From JAJEFO01 sp965221845 (GTDB taxonomy: Bacteria; Pseudomonadota; Alphaproteobacteria; Rhodobacterales; Rhodobacteraceae), in contig OZ244919.1 in the NCBI GenBank assembly GCA_965221845.1, positions 496,001-560,000 of the forward strand: 64,000 bases of DNA, written 5' to 3'. Position numbers and translations under genes: made by a program. Numbering within the stretch: position 1 is the stretch's first letter; every line of letters begins with the position of its first letter. Shown here in pieces: positions 54,662 through 63,193 of the stretch. The notes beneath the pieces are model-generated. The model was not told the DNA's origin. It made no database searches and was given only the letters and a program-made list of their open reading frames with translations.

Positions 54662-55969
54662 GCCGCTTCCACTCTGAAGTGCAACATCAGCCAGCGAGGG
54701 GCGAAGCCCGAGCGGCGGCGGTCCCTTCACCGGGAGGCGTAGCCAGTCTTCCGGGGCGGTGCAAGCCCTGCCGGGCGCTGTCCGCGGCCCGCCGGACGCA
54801 GGGAGGGCGGAGCCCGACCGGAGGACGGCGGGCCGCGGACAGCGCGCATCTCCCCTCGGAGCCGCCCCCGGCGGCCCCGGAAGGCCACCTCAGGGCGGCT
54901 GCGCCTGGTGGAAGGCCTCGGACGGGGTGAGGTAGCCCAGCGCCTTGCGCGGCCGCGCGTTGAGGCGGTCCTGGACGGCCTGCACCTCTGCGTCCGTCAC
55001 CTTGCGGAAGTCCGTGCCCTTCGGGAACCACTCCCGCACCAGCCCGTTCACGTGCTCGTTCAGGCCGCGCTCCCAGGAGTGGCAATGCCGCGCGAAGAAG
55101 AACCCCGCGCCCAGCGCCTCGGCCACCCTGGCATGGCCCGCGAACTCCTTGCCGTTGTCCGCGGTGACCGTGTGCACGGGGAGAGGGCCCAGCATGCCGG
55201 TCATGGCCGAGCCGACCGCGTCCGCCGTCTTCCTCTCGACCCTTTCGAGCAGCGTGTACTTGGACGCCCTGTCCACCAGGGAGACAAGCGCGCCGCTGTG
55301 GCCCTTGCCCACAATGGTGTCGGCCTCCCAGTCGCCGACCCGTTCCTTCGCCTCCACGACGTCCGGGCGCTCGGAGATGTCCACCCGGCCCGGGATGCGG
55401 CCGCGGCCCGCGTGGGCCCCGCCCTTCCAGTTCGGCTTCTTCCCGCGGCGGCGGAGATGCCGCCAGAGACCGCCGCCGGCCTTCCGGTCGGCGTGGATGC
55501 GCTCGTAGATCCACTGACGCCCCGCCATCGGCTCGCCCTCCTTGCGGAGGCGCCCGCTGACCTGCTCGGGGCTCCAGCCCTCGGCCAGCCGCTCCTCCGC
55601 CATGCGCCACAGCTCCGGCGTCATCTTGCGCGCCACCGACGAGGCCGCGCTGCGGCGCCTGTCCGCCTTGCGCTGGGCTTGCTTGTGGCGGTAGCCGCGC
55701 CTGCCGGAGTTGCGCCGCACCTCGCGCCAGACCGTCGTGCGGTCCCGGCCGAGCTGGCGGGCGATCGCCGGGCCGGAAAGCCCGCTTTTCCTCAGGGCGT
55801 GGATCTGGCAGCGTTCCGCATAGGTCAGGTGGCGATGGCCCTCGGGCATGACAGTCTCCTTGCTTCATCACAGGGACTGTCGTCGCCGCCTGGCCGATTC
55901 GCAACTTCTTGTGTCGCCGAACGACCAGGAACACTGCATCACGTGTTGCACTTCAGAGTGGAACGGGGG
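54662..55969 (-). mobile_element. IS30-family element, copy 4
   Basis: 1,308-bp copy forming the right arm of the composite transposon. Right flank TCCC is the target duplication within the enolase-superfamily gene. The left flank is internal. Ends and internal 19-bp inverted repeat are as in copies 2 and 3. Confidence 0.92.
54890..55849 (-). CDS. IS30-family transposase, intact (copy 4)
   Basis: 319 residues, undamaged, with the same HTH and DDE motifs as copies 2 and 3. Its variants are ARHCHSWERG (as in defective copy 1) with DAEVQAVQDRL (as in copy 2), and KKPNWKGG, where the others have KPNRKGG. Confidence 0.92.
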   Translation of the reverse strand: MPEGHRHLTYAERCQIHALRKSGLSGPAIARQLGRDRTTVWREVRRNSGRRGYRHKQAQRKADRRRSAASSVARKMTPELWRMAEERLAEGWSPEQVSGRLRKEGEPMAGRQWIYERIHADRKAGGGLWRHLRRRGKKPNWKGGAHAGRGRIPGRVDISERPDVVEAKERVGDWEADTIVGKGHSGALVSLVDRASKYTLLERVERKTADAVGSAMTGMLGPLPVHTVTADNGKEFAGHARVAEALGAGFFFARHCHSWERGLNEHVNGLVREWFPKGTDFRKVTDAEVQAVQDRLNARPRKALGYLTPSEAFHQAQPP

Positions 55970-57003
55970 TCCCGAAAAAGGTTGTGCGTCGTGTCGAATT
56001 CCAGCATCGGCTCACTGGGATTGAGCCCGCCAGGCATCGCGGGCATGGCGGCAAGCAGCTGCATGTTCACAGCCACCGAGATGGCCGAACCCCAGACATG
56101 ATTGATGACCGGCGTGAAATGCGCGTGGGCGAGTGCCAGGACCCGCAGGTATTCGCTTATTCCGCCAAGGGCGCAGACCTCGGGCTGCGCGATGTCAAGC
56201 CCACGATTCTCGAGGATCTGTCGCCAGCCCCATCGGCTGAACTCGGCCTCGCCGCCAGAGACATTGACCTTGAGCCCTGCCCGCAGCTCCCGGTAGCCGT
56301 CGAGATCTTCAGGCGCAACGGGCTCTTCAAACCAGTAAGCGCCGAGCTCTTCCAGTGCGCGTCCTACGTGAAAGGCGTCCGACGTGGTGTAGCAGCGGTT
56401 TGCGTCGACCATGAAACGGCCATTGCCAGCGACGGCTGCGGCGACCGCCTCGCACAGCTTCACATCGTCCCTTGGCCCCAGACCGACCTTCATCTTGACG
56501 AAGCGGAATCCCATGCTGAGGATGGAAGCCGCCTCATCTCTAAACCGTGCAATGTGATCCTCAAGGCTTTCGCGCTTGAGCATCATGCCGTATCCATAGG
56601 CGGGGATTCGGGTTCGATGCGCTCCCCCAATCAGCTTGTGAAGCGGCAGTCCGGCAACCTTGCCGGCGATATCCCACAGCGCAATGTCGACCCCCGAGAG
56701 CGCCTGGAGCGGCATGCCCTTCTGTCCATGATCGCGCAGAAGATTGTAGACCTTATGCCATGTCACGTCCCGGTCCATTGGGTCATCGCCGATCACCATG
56801 GGCTGGATGACCTTCTCGACGATTGCCTTGTTTGCGAGCGCCACGTTTCCCGGACCGAAACACTCGCCCCAGCCGGTGACGCCCTCATCTGTCTCCACCT
56901 CGACCAGATGAGCGGTACGCCGCGCGTAGAACTGCTGGGAGTAGCCGAGCTCTTCCGGCAGATCATATTGCAGAACGTGGCTCGCCACGCGGGTGATTTT
57001 CAT
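55970..57003 (-). pseudogene. mandelate racemase / muconate lactonizing enzyme family protein, N-terminal part
   Basis: About 344 residues from 57003 (MKITRVASHVLQYDLPEELG). The enolase-superfamily capping domain is followed by the barrel with FVKMKVGLG (KxK), metal ligands in MVDANRCY, EEPVAPED and GGEAEFS, and the base histidine in INHVWGS. Such enzymes dehydrate or racemise sugar acids. The frame stops after NLFRD where IS30 copy 4 begins. The remaining 45 or so residues are at 48417-48556. It probably formed an operon with the GMC gene and used a substrate imported by the TRAP system. Confidence 0.85.
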
Positions 57004-57264
57004 GCATTCATCCTTTCGCTTGAACCGTGCAGGGCGCGCCAGGCGCCTGCTGCATAGCCGCATGGTCGTGATACCCCGGCACGATGGGCCCGTTGGGGAC
57101 GTGCATCCTGCCGATCCGACACGCAGGGTCTGCATCTTCCGTGACAGAGGCCTGAACGGCGTCAAGGAGTTCCTCCGTGCCCGGAGCAGCGGCCCCTCGG
57201 TGCGCCGAATCATCGGAGAGCCTGCCGGCGAATCGCATCTTGGCTGGGCAGTCCATGGGTCACC

Positions 57265-57576
57265 TCAGTCGAAGAGATTGCCGATGTTCGTCTTGATTCG
57301 GTCCCCGATGTACAGGGCAAGCGCCTGAATCGTCGCGGTCGGGTTGACAGCGCCCGAGGTCACAAAGATCGACCCGTCGACGACGAAGAGGTTCTTCACG
57401 TCATGGGACCTCCCCCAAGCATCGACGACCGAGCTGTCAGGATCATTGCCCATCCGGCAGGTGCCCATTTGATGCCAGCCAGCGCGCCACCAGACCCTGT
57501 CGCCGTCATTCGGGAGAACCCGCCTGGCCCCTGCTGCCAGCAACACCTCTTTGGCACGTTCCTCGCCGTGTCTGAG
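57265..57576 (-). pseudogene. GMC oxidoreductase C-terminal fragment
   Basis: The sequence RHGEERAKEVLLAAGARRVL PN ... GWHQMGTCRMGNDPDSSVVD ... NLFVVDGSIFVTSGAVNPTA TIQALALYIGDRI is the C-terminal GMC domain with the catalytic histidine in GWHQMGTCRMG. The IS5-family element at 57577-58533 separates it from the preceding part. The stop is 262 bases before the enolase-superfamily start. Confidence 0.85.
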
Positions 57577-58533
57577 AGCTTGACCTAAAATGTGGATGGC
57601 CTCCCCCAGATGTGGCATTTCCCTGTCAGTTTCCACCCAGACAAGGAGGACACAATGGCCTGGGACGAGACCACCCGCGAAGAGCATGACCGCAAGTCGG
57701 AGCGACATGAAACCGACCGGCCGACGAGGAACGGCTTCTGGTCGAGCCGCTGCTTCCGGCCCCGGCGAAGCTTGGCCGCCGCCGGACGACCGACCTGCGC
57801 GAGACGTCCGACGCGATCCAGTGCATGCCGGGGACGGGATGCCAGTGGCGGGCGATTCCCAAGTGCTTTCCGCCCTCTGCGACCGTCCAGAACCACTCCT
57901 GCGCGTGGCGCGACAACGGCGTCCTGGAACGGATGCTGGACGCGCTGCGCACGCTGGGCCGTGCGCAGGCGGGGCGCGAGGCGCAGCCGACGGCGGCCGC
58001 GATCGACAGCCAGTCGGTGAAGACGACGGAGGCGGGCGGGCCGGCGGGTTGCGACGCGGGCAAGAAGGTCAAGGGGCGCAAGCGGCACCTGACGGTGGAC
58101 GTCGAGGGGTTCCCGATCGCGGTGCGCGTGCTACGGAGGCGGACGTGCAGGACCGGGACGGGGCGCCGGCCGTCATCCTGGCGATGCTGGAGAAGGCGCC
58201 GCAGGTGACGAAGCTGTGGGCGGACGGCGGCTACGCGGGTCCGAAGCTCGAGGCCGCGCTGGCGGCGCACGGCCTGGGGTCGATCGTCGAGATCGTCCAG
58301 CGGCCCAGGGAAACAAGGGGCTTCACGGTCCTGTACCGCCGCTGGGTGGTGGAGCGGACGTTTGCGTGGATGTCGCGGTGCCGGCGTCTGGCGAAGGACT
58401 TCGAGCGGACGCTGGAGAGTTCGCTGGCCTGGGCGCAGCTCGCGGCGTGCCGGTTCCTGATGCGGCGGGTGGCGCGGGGCCAGGCGGCTGGAATCTCTTA
58501 ACATATTGATATTATTGAATTATGATTCAAGCT
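57577..58533 (+). mobile_element. IS5-family element, frameshifted, inserted in a GMC gene
   Basis: Ends AGCTTGACCTAAAATGTGG and (complement) AGCTTGAATCATAATTCA are flanked by CTGAG on both sides (57572-57576 and 58534-58538). The transposase starts at 57655 (MAWDETTREEHDRKSERHET), shifts near 57715, continues GCQWRAIPKCFPPSATVQNH ... AIDSQSVKTTEAGGPAGCDA GKKVKGRKRHL, shifts again near 58130, then ADVQDRDGAPAVILAMLEKA ... WADGGYAGPKLEAAL ... RRWVVERTFAWMSRCRRL. Better preserved than the relative at 7588-8150 but not intact. Confidence 0.85.
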
Positions 58534-58688
58534 CTGAGCATGGCGCGCGTATTCTCGCCCAAGCGGTAGCTGATCCTCGGTGCGGGGATTCCGTCGCTGT
58601 CAGACAATGTCGGATCAAGAGTGACGCGGTTTTCCTCTTCAGGCAGATCCTCCGTGACCACGGTCAGTCCGGCAAGATAGGGATAGAC
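58534..58688 (-). pseudogene. GMC oxidoreductase internal fragment
   Basis: GLTVVTEDLPEEENRVTLDP TLSDSDGIPAPRISYRLGEN TRAMLR is the conserved region just before the C-terminal GMC domain. Deleting the IS5-family element and one CTGAG copy joins it in frame to RHGEERAKEV at 57576. The first 350 or more residues are missing; upstream sequence switches to an IS21 fragment. Confidence 0.8.
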
Positions 58689-58774
58689 CAGGCAAGGCCG
58701 CAGCGGGTCGCGATCGCCCTCGCGCTGCGGCCTTCGTCAAGGTGAAGTTCCAGCATCTTCCTGACTTTCCTCAT
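58689..58774 (-). pseudogene. IS21-family IstA N-terminal fragment
   Basis: The start at 58774 reads MRKVRKMLELHLDEGRSARA IATRCGLAWS, the N-terminal helix-turn-helix of IstA transposases. It ends at the junction with the GMC fragment after about 28 codons, so a larger IS21-mediated deletion may have removed the 5' part of the GMC gene. Confidence 0.6.
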
Positions 58775-58976
58775 GGGCAGCCTCTTCCGTGCCGTTCGGT
58801 TCTCCTCGGAGTGATCGGTGAATTCCGAGGTGTTGAACGGCACGCTGAATCAAGCCAAGGCCTGTCGCCCCAAGGGGGCGGCTGCCTTCATGAAATCTGG
58901 CACGCCAAGGCAGTGTCGTGGCGCCTTGGGCAATGGAAGCGTCTCGGTGGAATTGTCAGCGGGCCGTCCTGGACGG

Positions 58977-59399
58977 TCAGCCGACCAGCTCGATCCCCGA
59001 GAAGAAGTACGCGATCTCGGCCGCGGCGGTTTCTGGCGCGTCCGAGCCATGCACCGAGTTCTCGCCCACGCTTCCGGCAAATTCCGCGCGGACGGTGCCC
59101 GGATCGGCGTCTGCCGGGTTGGTCGCGCCCATGACCTCGCGATTCCTGGCGATGGCATTCTCCCCCTCGAGCACCTGCACGACGACCGGTGCCGACGCCA
59201 TGAACCCGCAGAGTTCCTCGAAGAAAGGCCGTTCGGCATGCACCTCGTAGAACTTGCCCGCCTGCGCCCTGGTGAGGCGGATGCGCTTCTGGGCGACGAT
59301 GCGCAGCCCGGCCTCCTCGAACTTGGCATTGATCCTGCCGGTCAGGTTTCGCTCGGTCGCATCGGGCTTGATGATGGACAGCGTGCGTTCGATCGCCAT
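58977..59399 (-). CDS. ndk: nucleoside diphosphate kinase
   Basis: This 140-residue enzyme equilibrates nucleoside di- and triphosphates. The N-terminus is AIERTLSIIKPDATERNLTG, and ENAIARNREVMGATNPADAD lines the nucleotide site. The phosphorylated histidine is in GENSVHGSDAPE. Length and motifs are complete. It stands alone between IS fragments, an essential-type gene that has survived the rearrangements. Confidence 0.96.
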   Translation of the reverse strand: MAIERTLSIIKPDATERNLTGRINAKFEEAGLRIVAQKRIRLTRAQAGKFYEVHAERPFFEELCGFMASAPVVVQVLEGENAIARNREVMGATNPADADPGTVRAEFAGSVGENSVHGSDAPETAAAEIAYFFSGIELVG

Positions 59400-59579
59400 T
59401 TTAAATCCCCGTCATTCAGCTGCGCGGGGCGTCACGCATTCCCGCGGAATCCGCGGGTCGCTAGCATGGCAGCCGGCTGAATGAAAGCCTCGAACCTGGA
59501 CCGGGCAAAGGGACGATGATCATGTCGGACTGCTTGCAGCAATGGCTTGGCGGGGTTGACGGCCATATCGCGGTCCGTC

Positions 59580-59765
59580 CGGTCTGATGCCGTGTCCTGC
59601 CCCGATGGCCGCCGGAACGGCGGCGCGGCGGGCAGCCAACGGCATGGGCGAGCGGAACGGCGATGCAGGCGGGACGGCGGCGGACAGCCGCCCCTTCGTG
59701 GCGGCGGCGCCCGTGCGGTTCCGCACGGGGCCCCGGCGCGCGACCTTCGGGAGCTTCTGGCGGTT
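59580..59765 (+). pseudogene. fragment of the IS427-type element
   Basis: The plus strand reads MPCPAPMAAGTAARRAANGM and then GGTAADSRPFVAAAPVRFRT G, related to the N-terminal part of the element at 43322-44195 (GGTAADSRLFMEAVPWRFRT G). It ends next to the TRAP permease stop. No termini remain. Confidence 0.6.
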
Positions 59766-59776
59766 CTGCCCGCCCC

Positions 59777-62143
59777 CTACCCGCCCAGCAGGTCCGGCAG
59801 GATCGTCACGACTCCGGGGAAGAGCCAGAGGAGCCCGAGGCCGATCACCTGAATCAGCACGAATGGCAGGACGCCACGGTATATGTGTCCGGTCGTCACC
59901 GACGCTGGCGCCACTCCGCGAAGGTAAAACAATGCAAATCCAAAAGGCGGCGTCAGAAACGAGGTCTGGAGGTTCACGGCGATCATGATCGTCACCCAGG
60001 CCGGATCCAGCGTGCCGCCGTATATCACCGGGCCCACGATGGGCACCACTATGTAGATGATCTCCAGAAAGTCGAGGACGAAGCCGAGAATGAAGAGGAT
60101 CAGCATCACCACGAGGAAGACCACCAGTTCGTTGTCGAAGGATCTCAGGTATTGCTGAATGTGGTGTTCGCCGCCGAAAGAGATGAGAACGAGGTTCAGA
60201 AGCTGCGAGCCGATGAGTATGGTGAAGACCATGCTCGTCACTTTCGCCGTCTCGCGGACGACCGGGGTCAGCACGTTTGCACGGAAGAGCACCCAGCAGC
60301 TGAAGAGAAGCCCGAAGAAGGAGAAATGATAGGCGGCCTGGGCGACGACGTAGGCCACCCAGTCCTCGAGCGGCACGGCCTCGCGCGCGATCCTCAGGTC
60401 GAAGTTCACCCCGAAGAGAATCATGATCACGATTGCGAAACTCGCCCAGATCACGATCTTCGACTTTCCGTTCTCCTCCTTAAGCTTCCTGTACGCCGCG
60501 AGCATGATGGCGCCTGCGGCGCCCAGCGCCGCCGCAGGCGTCGGGTTGGTGATGCCGCCGAGGATCGATCCCAGCACGGCGACGATCAGGACGAGCGGCG
60601 GGAAGACCACGCGCAGAAGCTCGTTCCTGGCGAGTCTTTCAAGGGCCGCCCGGCTTGCGTACAGCACCATGGCGGTCGGGATCGCGAGAATGAGGAAGCT
60701 CGTTCCCGGCCCCGTCAGCGGCGAGATCGCGAGGATGTCGAGCGCAATCGCCAGCACTATTCCCAGCCCGCCGATGAGAAGCGGCACCGGGTCGGCGCGG
60801 GGCGCCACGCCCCGGGCGATGACCAGCATCAGGGCGAAGAGGACGAAAACGGCCGCGACCCCGCTGCCGATCGCGGGCGCGTCGGCGATGGCCGCGGCCT
60901 GTGCAGCGGCAAGCTCTTCCTCGGAAAGCTCTTCGACCGGCTGATCGGCAGTGCCGGCGGCCTGCATGGCCGCGCGTTCTTCCACGGCCCGGTCCCAGGC
61001 GTCCTGACCGTGGAGATCGATCATCGACGCCTGGCATTCCTCGGAGACGTTCGTGCGGAGGCTCGGACCTTCCGCCCGCTTGGCATAGATCGACACGTCC
61101 GCCTGCTGCGAGCCTATGATGCCTGCCCCTGCGGCAAGCCCGGCTCCGATCAGAATCGCTGCAGGGGCCGCCAGGAACCAGGCCGCCGACTCGCTGCGCG
61201 TACCGGCAGGGACCGCGCCGGATCCGCCCTCGGCGAGCTGCACCGCGGGCGCCTTCGCCGGGTTCACCAGCGCAAAGCCGAACGCGTAGGTCGCATAGAG
61301 GCCTGCAAGGAAGATCCCCGGAAGAAGCGCGGCCTGGAAAAGCGTCCCGACCGACAGCACCGCGGGCTCGCCGAGGAAAGTCAGCGCGTCGGAGCAGCCT
61401 GCGAGCTGGGCGCGGGTTTCCTGGCCCGTGGCGTAGAGATCCCCGACCAGCGTGCCCAGAAGCACGATCACGATCGAAGGCGGGATGATCTGTCCGAGCG
61501 TTCCCGACGCCGATATCACCCCGGTGGCAAGTTCGGGCGAGTAATTGTTCCGGAGCATCGTGGGCAGGGCAAGGAGACCCATGGTGACAACGGTGGCCCC
61601 GACGATCCCGGTCGAGGCAGCGAGAAACGCCCCGACGATGACGATCGAAACCGCAAGCCCGCCCGGCAGCGGCCCGAACACGCGCGCCATGGTCGTCAGC
61701 AGGTCCTCGGCGATCTTCGAGCGTTCGAGCGTGATGCCCATCATGACGAACATCAGCACCGCCAGGAGCGTGTCGATGGACTGCCCGGCGATGACGCGCT
61801 CGTTCATCCGGTTGACGATGAAAGACACGTTCCGCTCCATCGCCACTTCCCAGCCGCCGGGGAACAGGGGCTTCTCCACCCGAGGCAGCTCGGGGTACCG
61901 GAAGACGGAAATCGCCTCCCGGACTATTCCCTCGGCCAGAAGCGCGCGATATTCGGCTGACGTGGTGTCAATTGCCTGGTGAACGAGAAGCCCGGCGGCA
62001 TCCAGCGCCGCGATGACCGCAAATGAAATCACGCCCGCCCCGCCAATCGCGAAGGCCACCGGGAAGCCCGTCATGATCCCCGCAAAGAGCGTGAAGAACA
62101 CGATGACCAGACCGATTTCGACCCCATCTAGTCCAAACAGCAT
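59777..62143 (-). CDS. TRAP transporter large permease (DctM-type), extended form
   Basis: 788 residues, far longer than the usual 430 or so. The N-terminal part (MLFGLDGVEIGLVIVFFTLF, GIMTGFPVAFAIGGAGV) and C-terminal part (ILGFVLDFLEIIYIVVPIVG, TSFLTPPFGFALFYLRGVAP) are standard DctM. Between them lies an insertion with extra membrane helices and a soluble loop (SEECQASMIDLHGQDAWDRA VEERAAMQ, EELSEEELAAAQAAA). Extended large subunits are known in a TRAP subgroup. It forms the Na+-driven pore with the DctQ protein upstream. Confidence 0.9.
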   Translation of the reverse strand: MLFGLDGVEIGLVIVFFTLFAGIMTGFPVAFAIGGAGVISFAVIAALDAAGLLVHQAIDTTSAEYRALLAEGIVREAISVFRYPELPRVEKPLFPGGWEVAMERNVSFIVNRMNERVIAGQSIDTLLAVLMFVMMGITLERSKIAEDLLTTMARVFGPLPGGLAVSIVIVGAFLAASTGIVGATVVTMGLLALPTMLRNNYSPELATGVISASGTLGQIIPPSIVIVLLGTLVGDLYATGQETRAQLAGCSDALTFLGEPAVLSVGTLFQAALLPGIFLAGLYATYAFGFALVNPAKAPAVQLAEGGSGAVPAGTRSESAAWFLAAPAAILIGAGLAAGAGIIGSQQADVSIYAKRAEGPSLRTNVSEECQASMIDLHGQDAWDRAVEERAAMQAAGTADQPVEELSEEELAAAQAAAIADAPAIGSGVAAVFVLFALMLVIARGVAPRADPVPLLIGGLGIVLAIALDILAISPLTGPGTSFLILAIPTAMVLYASRAALERLARNELLRVVFPPLVLIVAVLGSILGGITNPTPAAALGAAGAIMLAAYRKLKEENGKSKIVIWASFAIVIMILFGVNFDLRIAREAVPLEDWVAYVVAQAAYHFSFFGLLFSCWVLFRANVLTPVVRETAKVTSMVFTILIGSQLLNLVLISFGGEHHIQQYLRSFDNELVVFLVVMLILFILGFVLDFLEIIYIVVPIVGPVIYGGTLDPAWVTIMIAVNLQTSFLTPPFGFALFYLRGVAPASVTTGHIYRGVLPFVLIQVIGLGLLWLFPGVVTILPDLLGG

Positions 62144-62193
62144 GTCAGCGATGTCCCTCTCTGGACCACGTGGGTGGCGTCATCGTCGCAGTC

Positions 62194-63126
62194 TCAAGCC
62201 GTGCCGGAATGGATCGCGTGCTCGAGGTCTTCAGCCTCGTCGCCGGTCATGTCCCTGTCGAGATGCTTGCCGTCGCTCTCTTCGCCCTCGACCCATTCGA
62301 GGTAGGAGCGCCAGAAGAACGCGACCGCCTGCAGGAAGACCAGGATGCAGAAAGCCACGATCAGCACCTTGAAGAGGAAGTAGGCGTTGAAACCGTTCGG
62401 GCTGAACCCGATGGTTTCCACGTTCCACTTGAAGATGCGGGCCTGGGCGATCATCCGGTCAAGATCGCTCGTGGCGGTCACGGTCGGCTTCATGAGGTGT
62501 CGCCACATGAAGAACCAAGCATAGAGATAGGTGATGGTGATCGCGGGCACCATGAAGAAGAGGCACCCGAACATGTCGATCAAGCGCTTCGTGCCGTGGC
62601 TGACCGCCGAATAGACGAGGTCCACCCTGACATGCCCGCGCTGGACGAAGGTGTAGGAGACGCAGAGGCACACGACCATCGCGTTGTGGAGCTTCAGGCC
62701 TTCGGCCCACCAGCTCAGATCCTGCACGAAGGCCGTGCCGAGCGGCCCGAGCTGGATTTCAGCGACCCGGAAAATCCGCTGCAGGAACACGATCATCACC
62801 TGCTGGATCACCATCACGAGCCCCGCCCAGGCAAAGAGCCTGCCGGTGCCATTGGCGACGGCTTCAAGGGCGCGAACGCAGCCCCAGAGGAATTCGTTCT
62901 TCCAGATGCCGGCAGCGGTCACCAAAAGGAAGATTGTGAGCATGACGAAGAAAAGCTCGGACGACCCGCCATAGTAGATGAAGCGCATCACCGCCTCGGG
63001 GTTCGACCAGTTGAGCCAGGCCCCGGGGTTCAGAAGGGCAAGGCCGAGATGGTAGGGGGCCAGTGCAACATTCTGCAACAACAACAGTAGTGGTTCGAAC
63101 ATCCGTCCTCCGCCGTTCCGCCGCAA
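62194..63126 (-). CDS. TRAP transporter small permease (DctQ-type)
   Basis: 310 residues, longer than the common 160-200. Membrane segments include ELFFVMLTIFLLVTAAGIW, FAWAGLVMVIQQVMIVFLQR, and the DctQ hallmark region GLKLHNAMVVCLCVSYTFVQ RGHVRVDLVY. The C-terminal extension ends with a charged tail (EGEESDGKHLDRDMTGDEAE DLEH). It lies 67 bases after the binding-protein gene and 50 before the large permease. Confidence 0.88.
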   Translation of the reverse strand: MRRNGGGRMFEPLLLLLQNVALAPYHLGLALLNPGAWLNWSNPEAVMRFIYYGGSSELFFVMLTIFLLVTAAGIWKNEFLWGCVRALEAVANGTGRLFAWAGLVMVIQQVMIVFLQRIFRVAEIQLGPLGTAFVQDLSWWAEGLKLHNAMVVCLCVSYTFVQRGHVRVDLVYSAVSHGTKRLIDMFGCLFFMVPAITITYLYAWFFMWRHLMKPTVTATSDLDRMIAQARIFKWNVETIGFSPNGFNAYFLFKVLIVAFCILVFLQAVAFFWRSYLEWVEGEESDGKHLDRDMTGDEAEDLEHAIHSGTA

Positions 63127-63193
63127 AGCCCCCCGAAGACGCCGAAAGGCAGCCGCCCGGCCCCCTTGGCTGGGGGCCGGGCGGCGAATCTCC

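Larger units (their letters stand above)
48557..55969 (-). mobile_element. 7.4-kb IS30 composite transposon
   Basis: Two IS30 copies in the same orientation (copies 3 and 4) enclose an HNH remnant, a 46-residue gene, an IS1595 transposase, a secreted-protein gene and an ISKra4 element. The outer ends are flanked by TCCC at 48553-48556 and 55970-55973, the same 4-bp duplication length as IS30 copy 2. Both sides are parts of one enolase-superfamily gene, so the unit moved as a block, or formed by homologous recombination through a single IS30 already in the gene. Confidence 0.8.
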
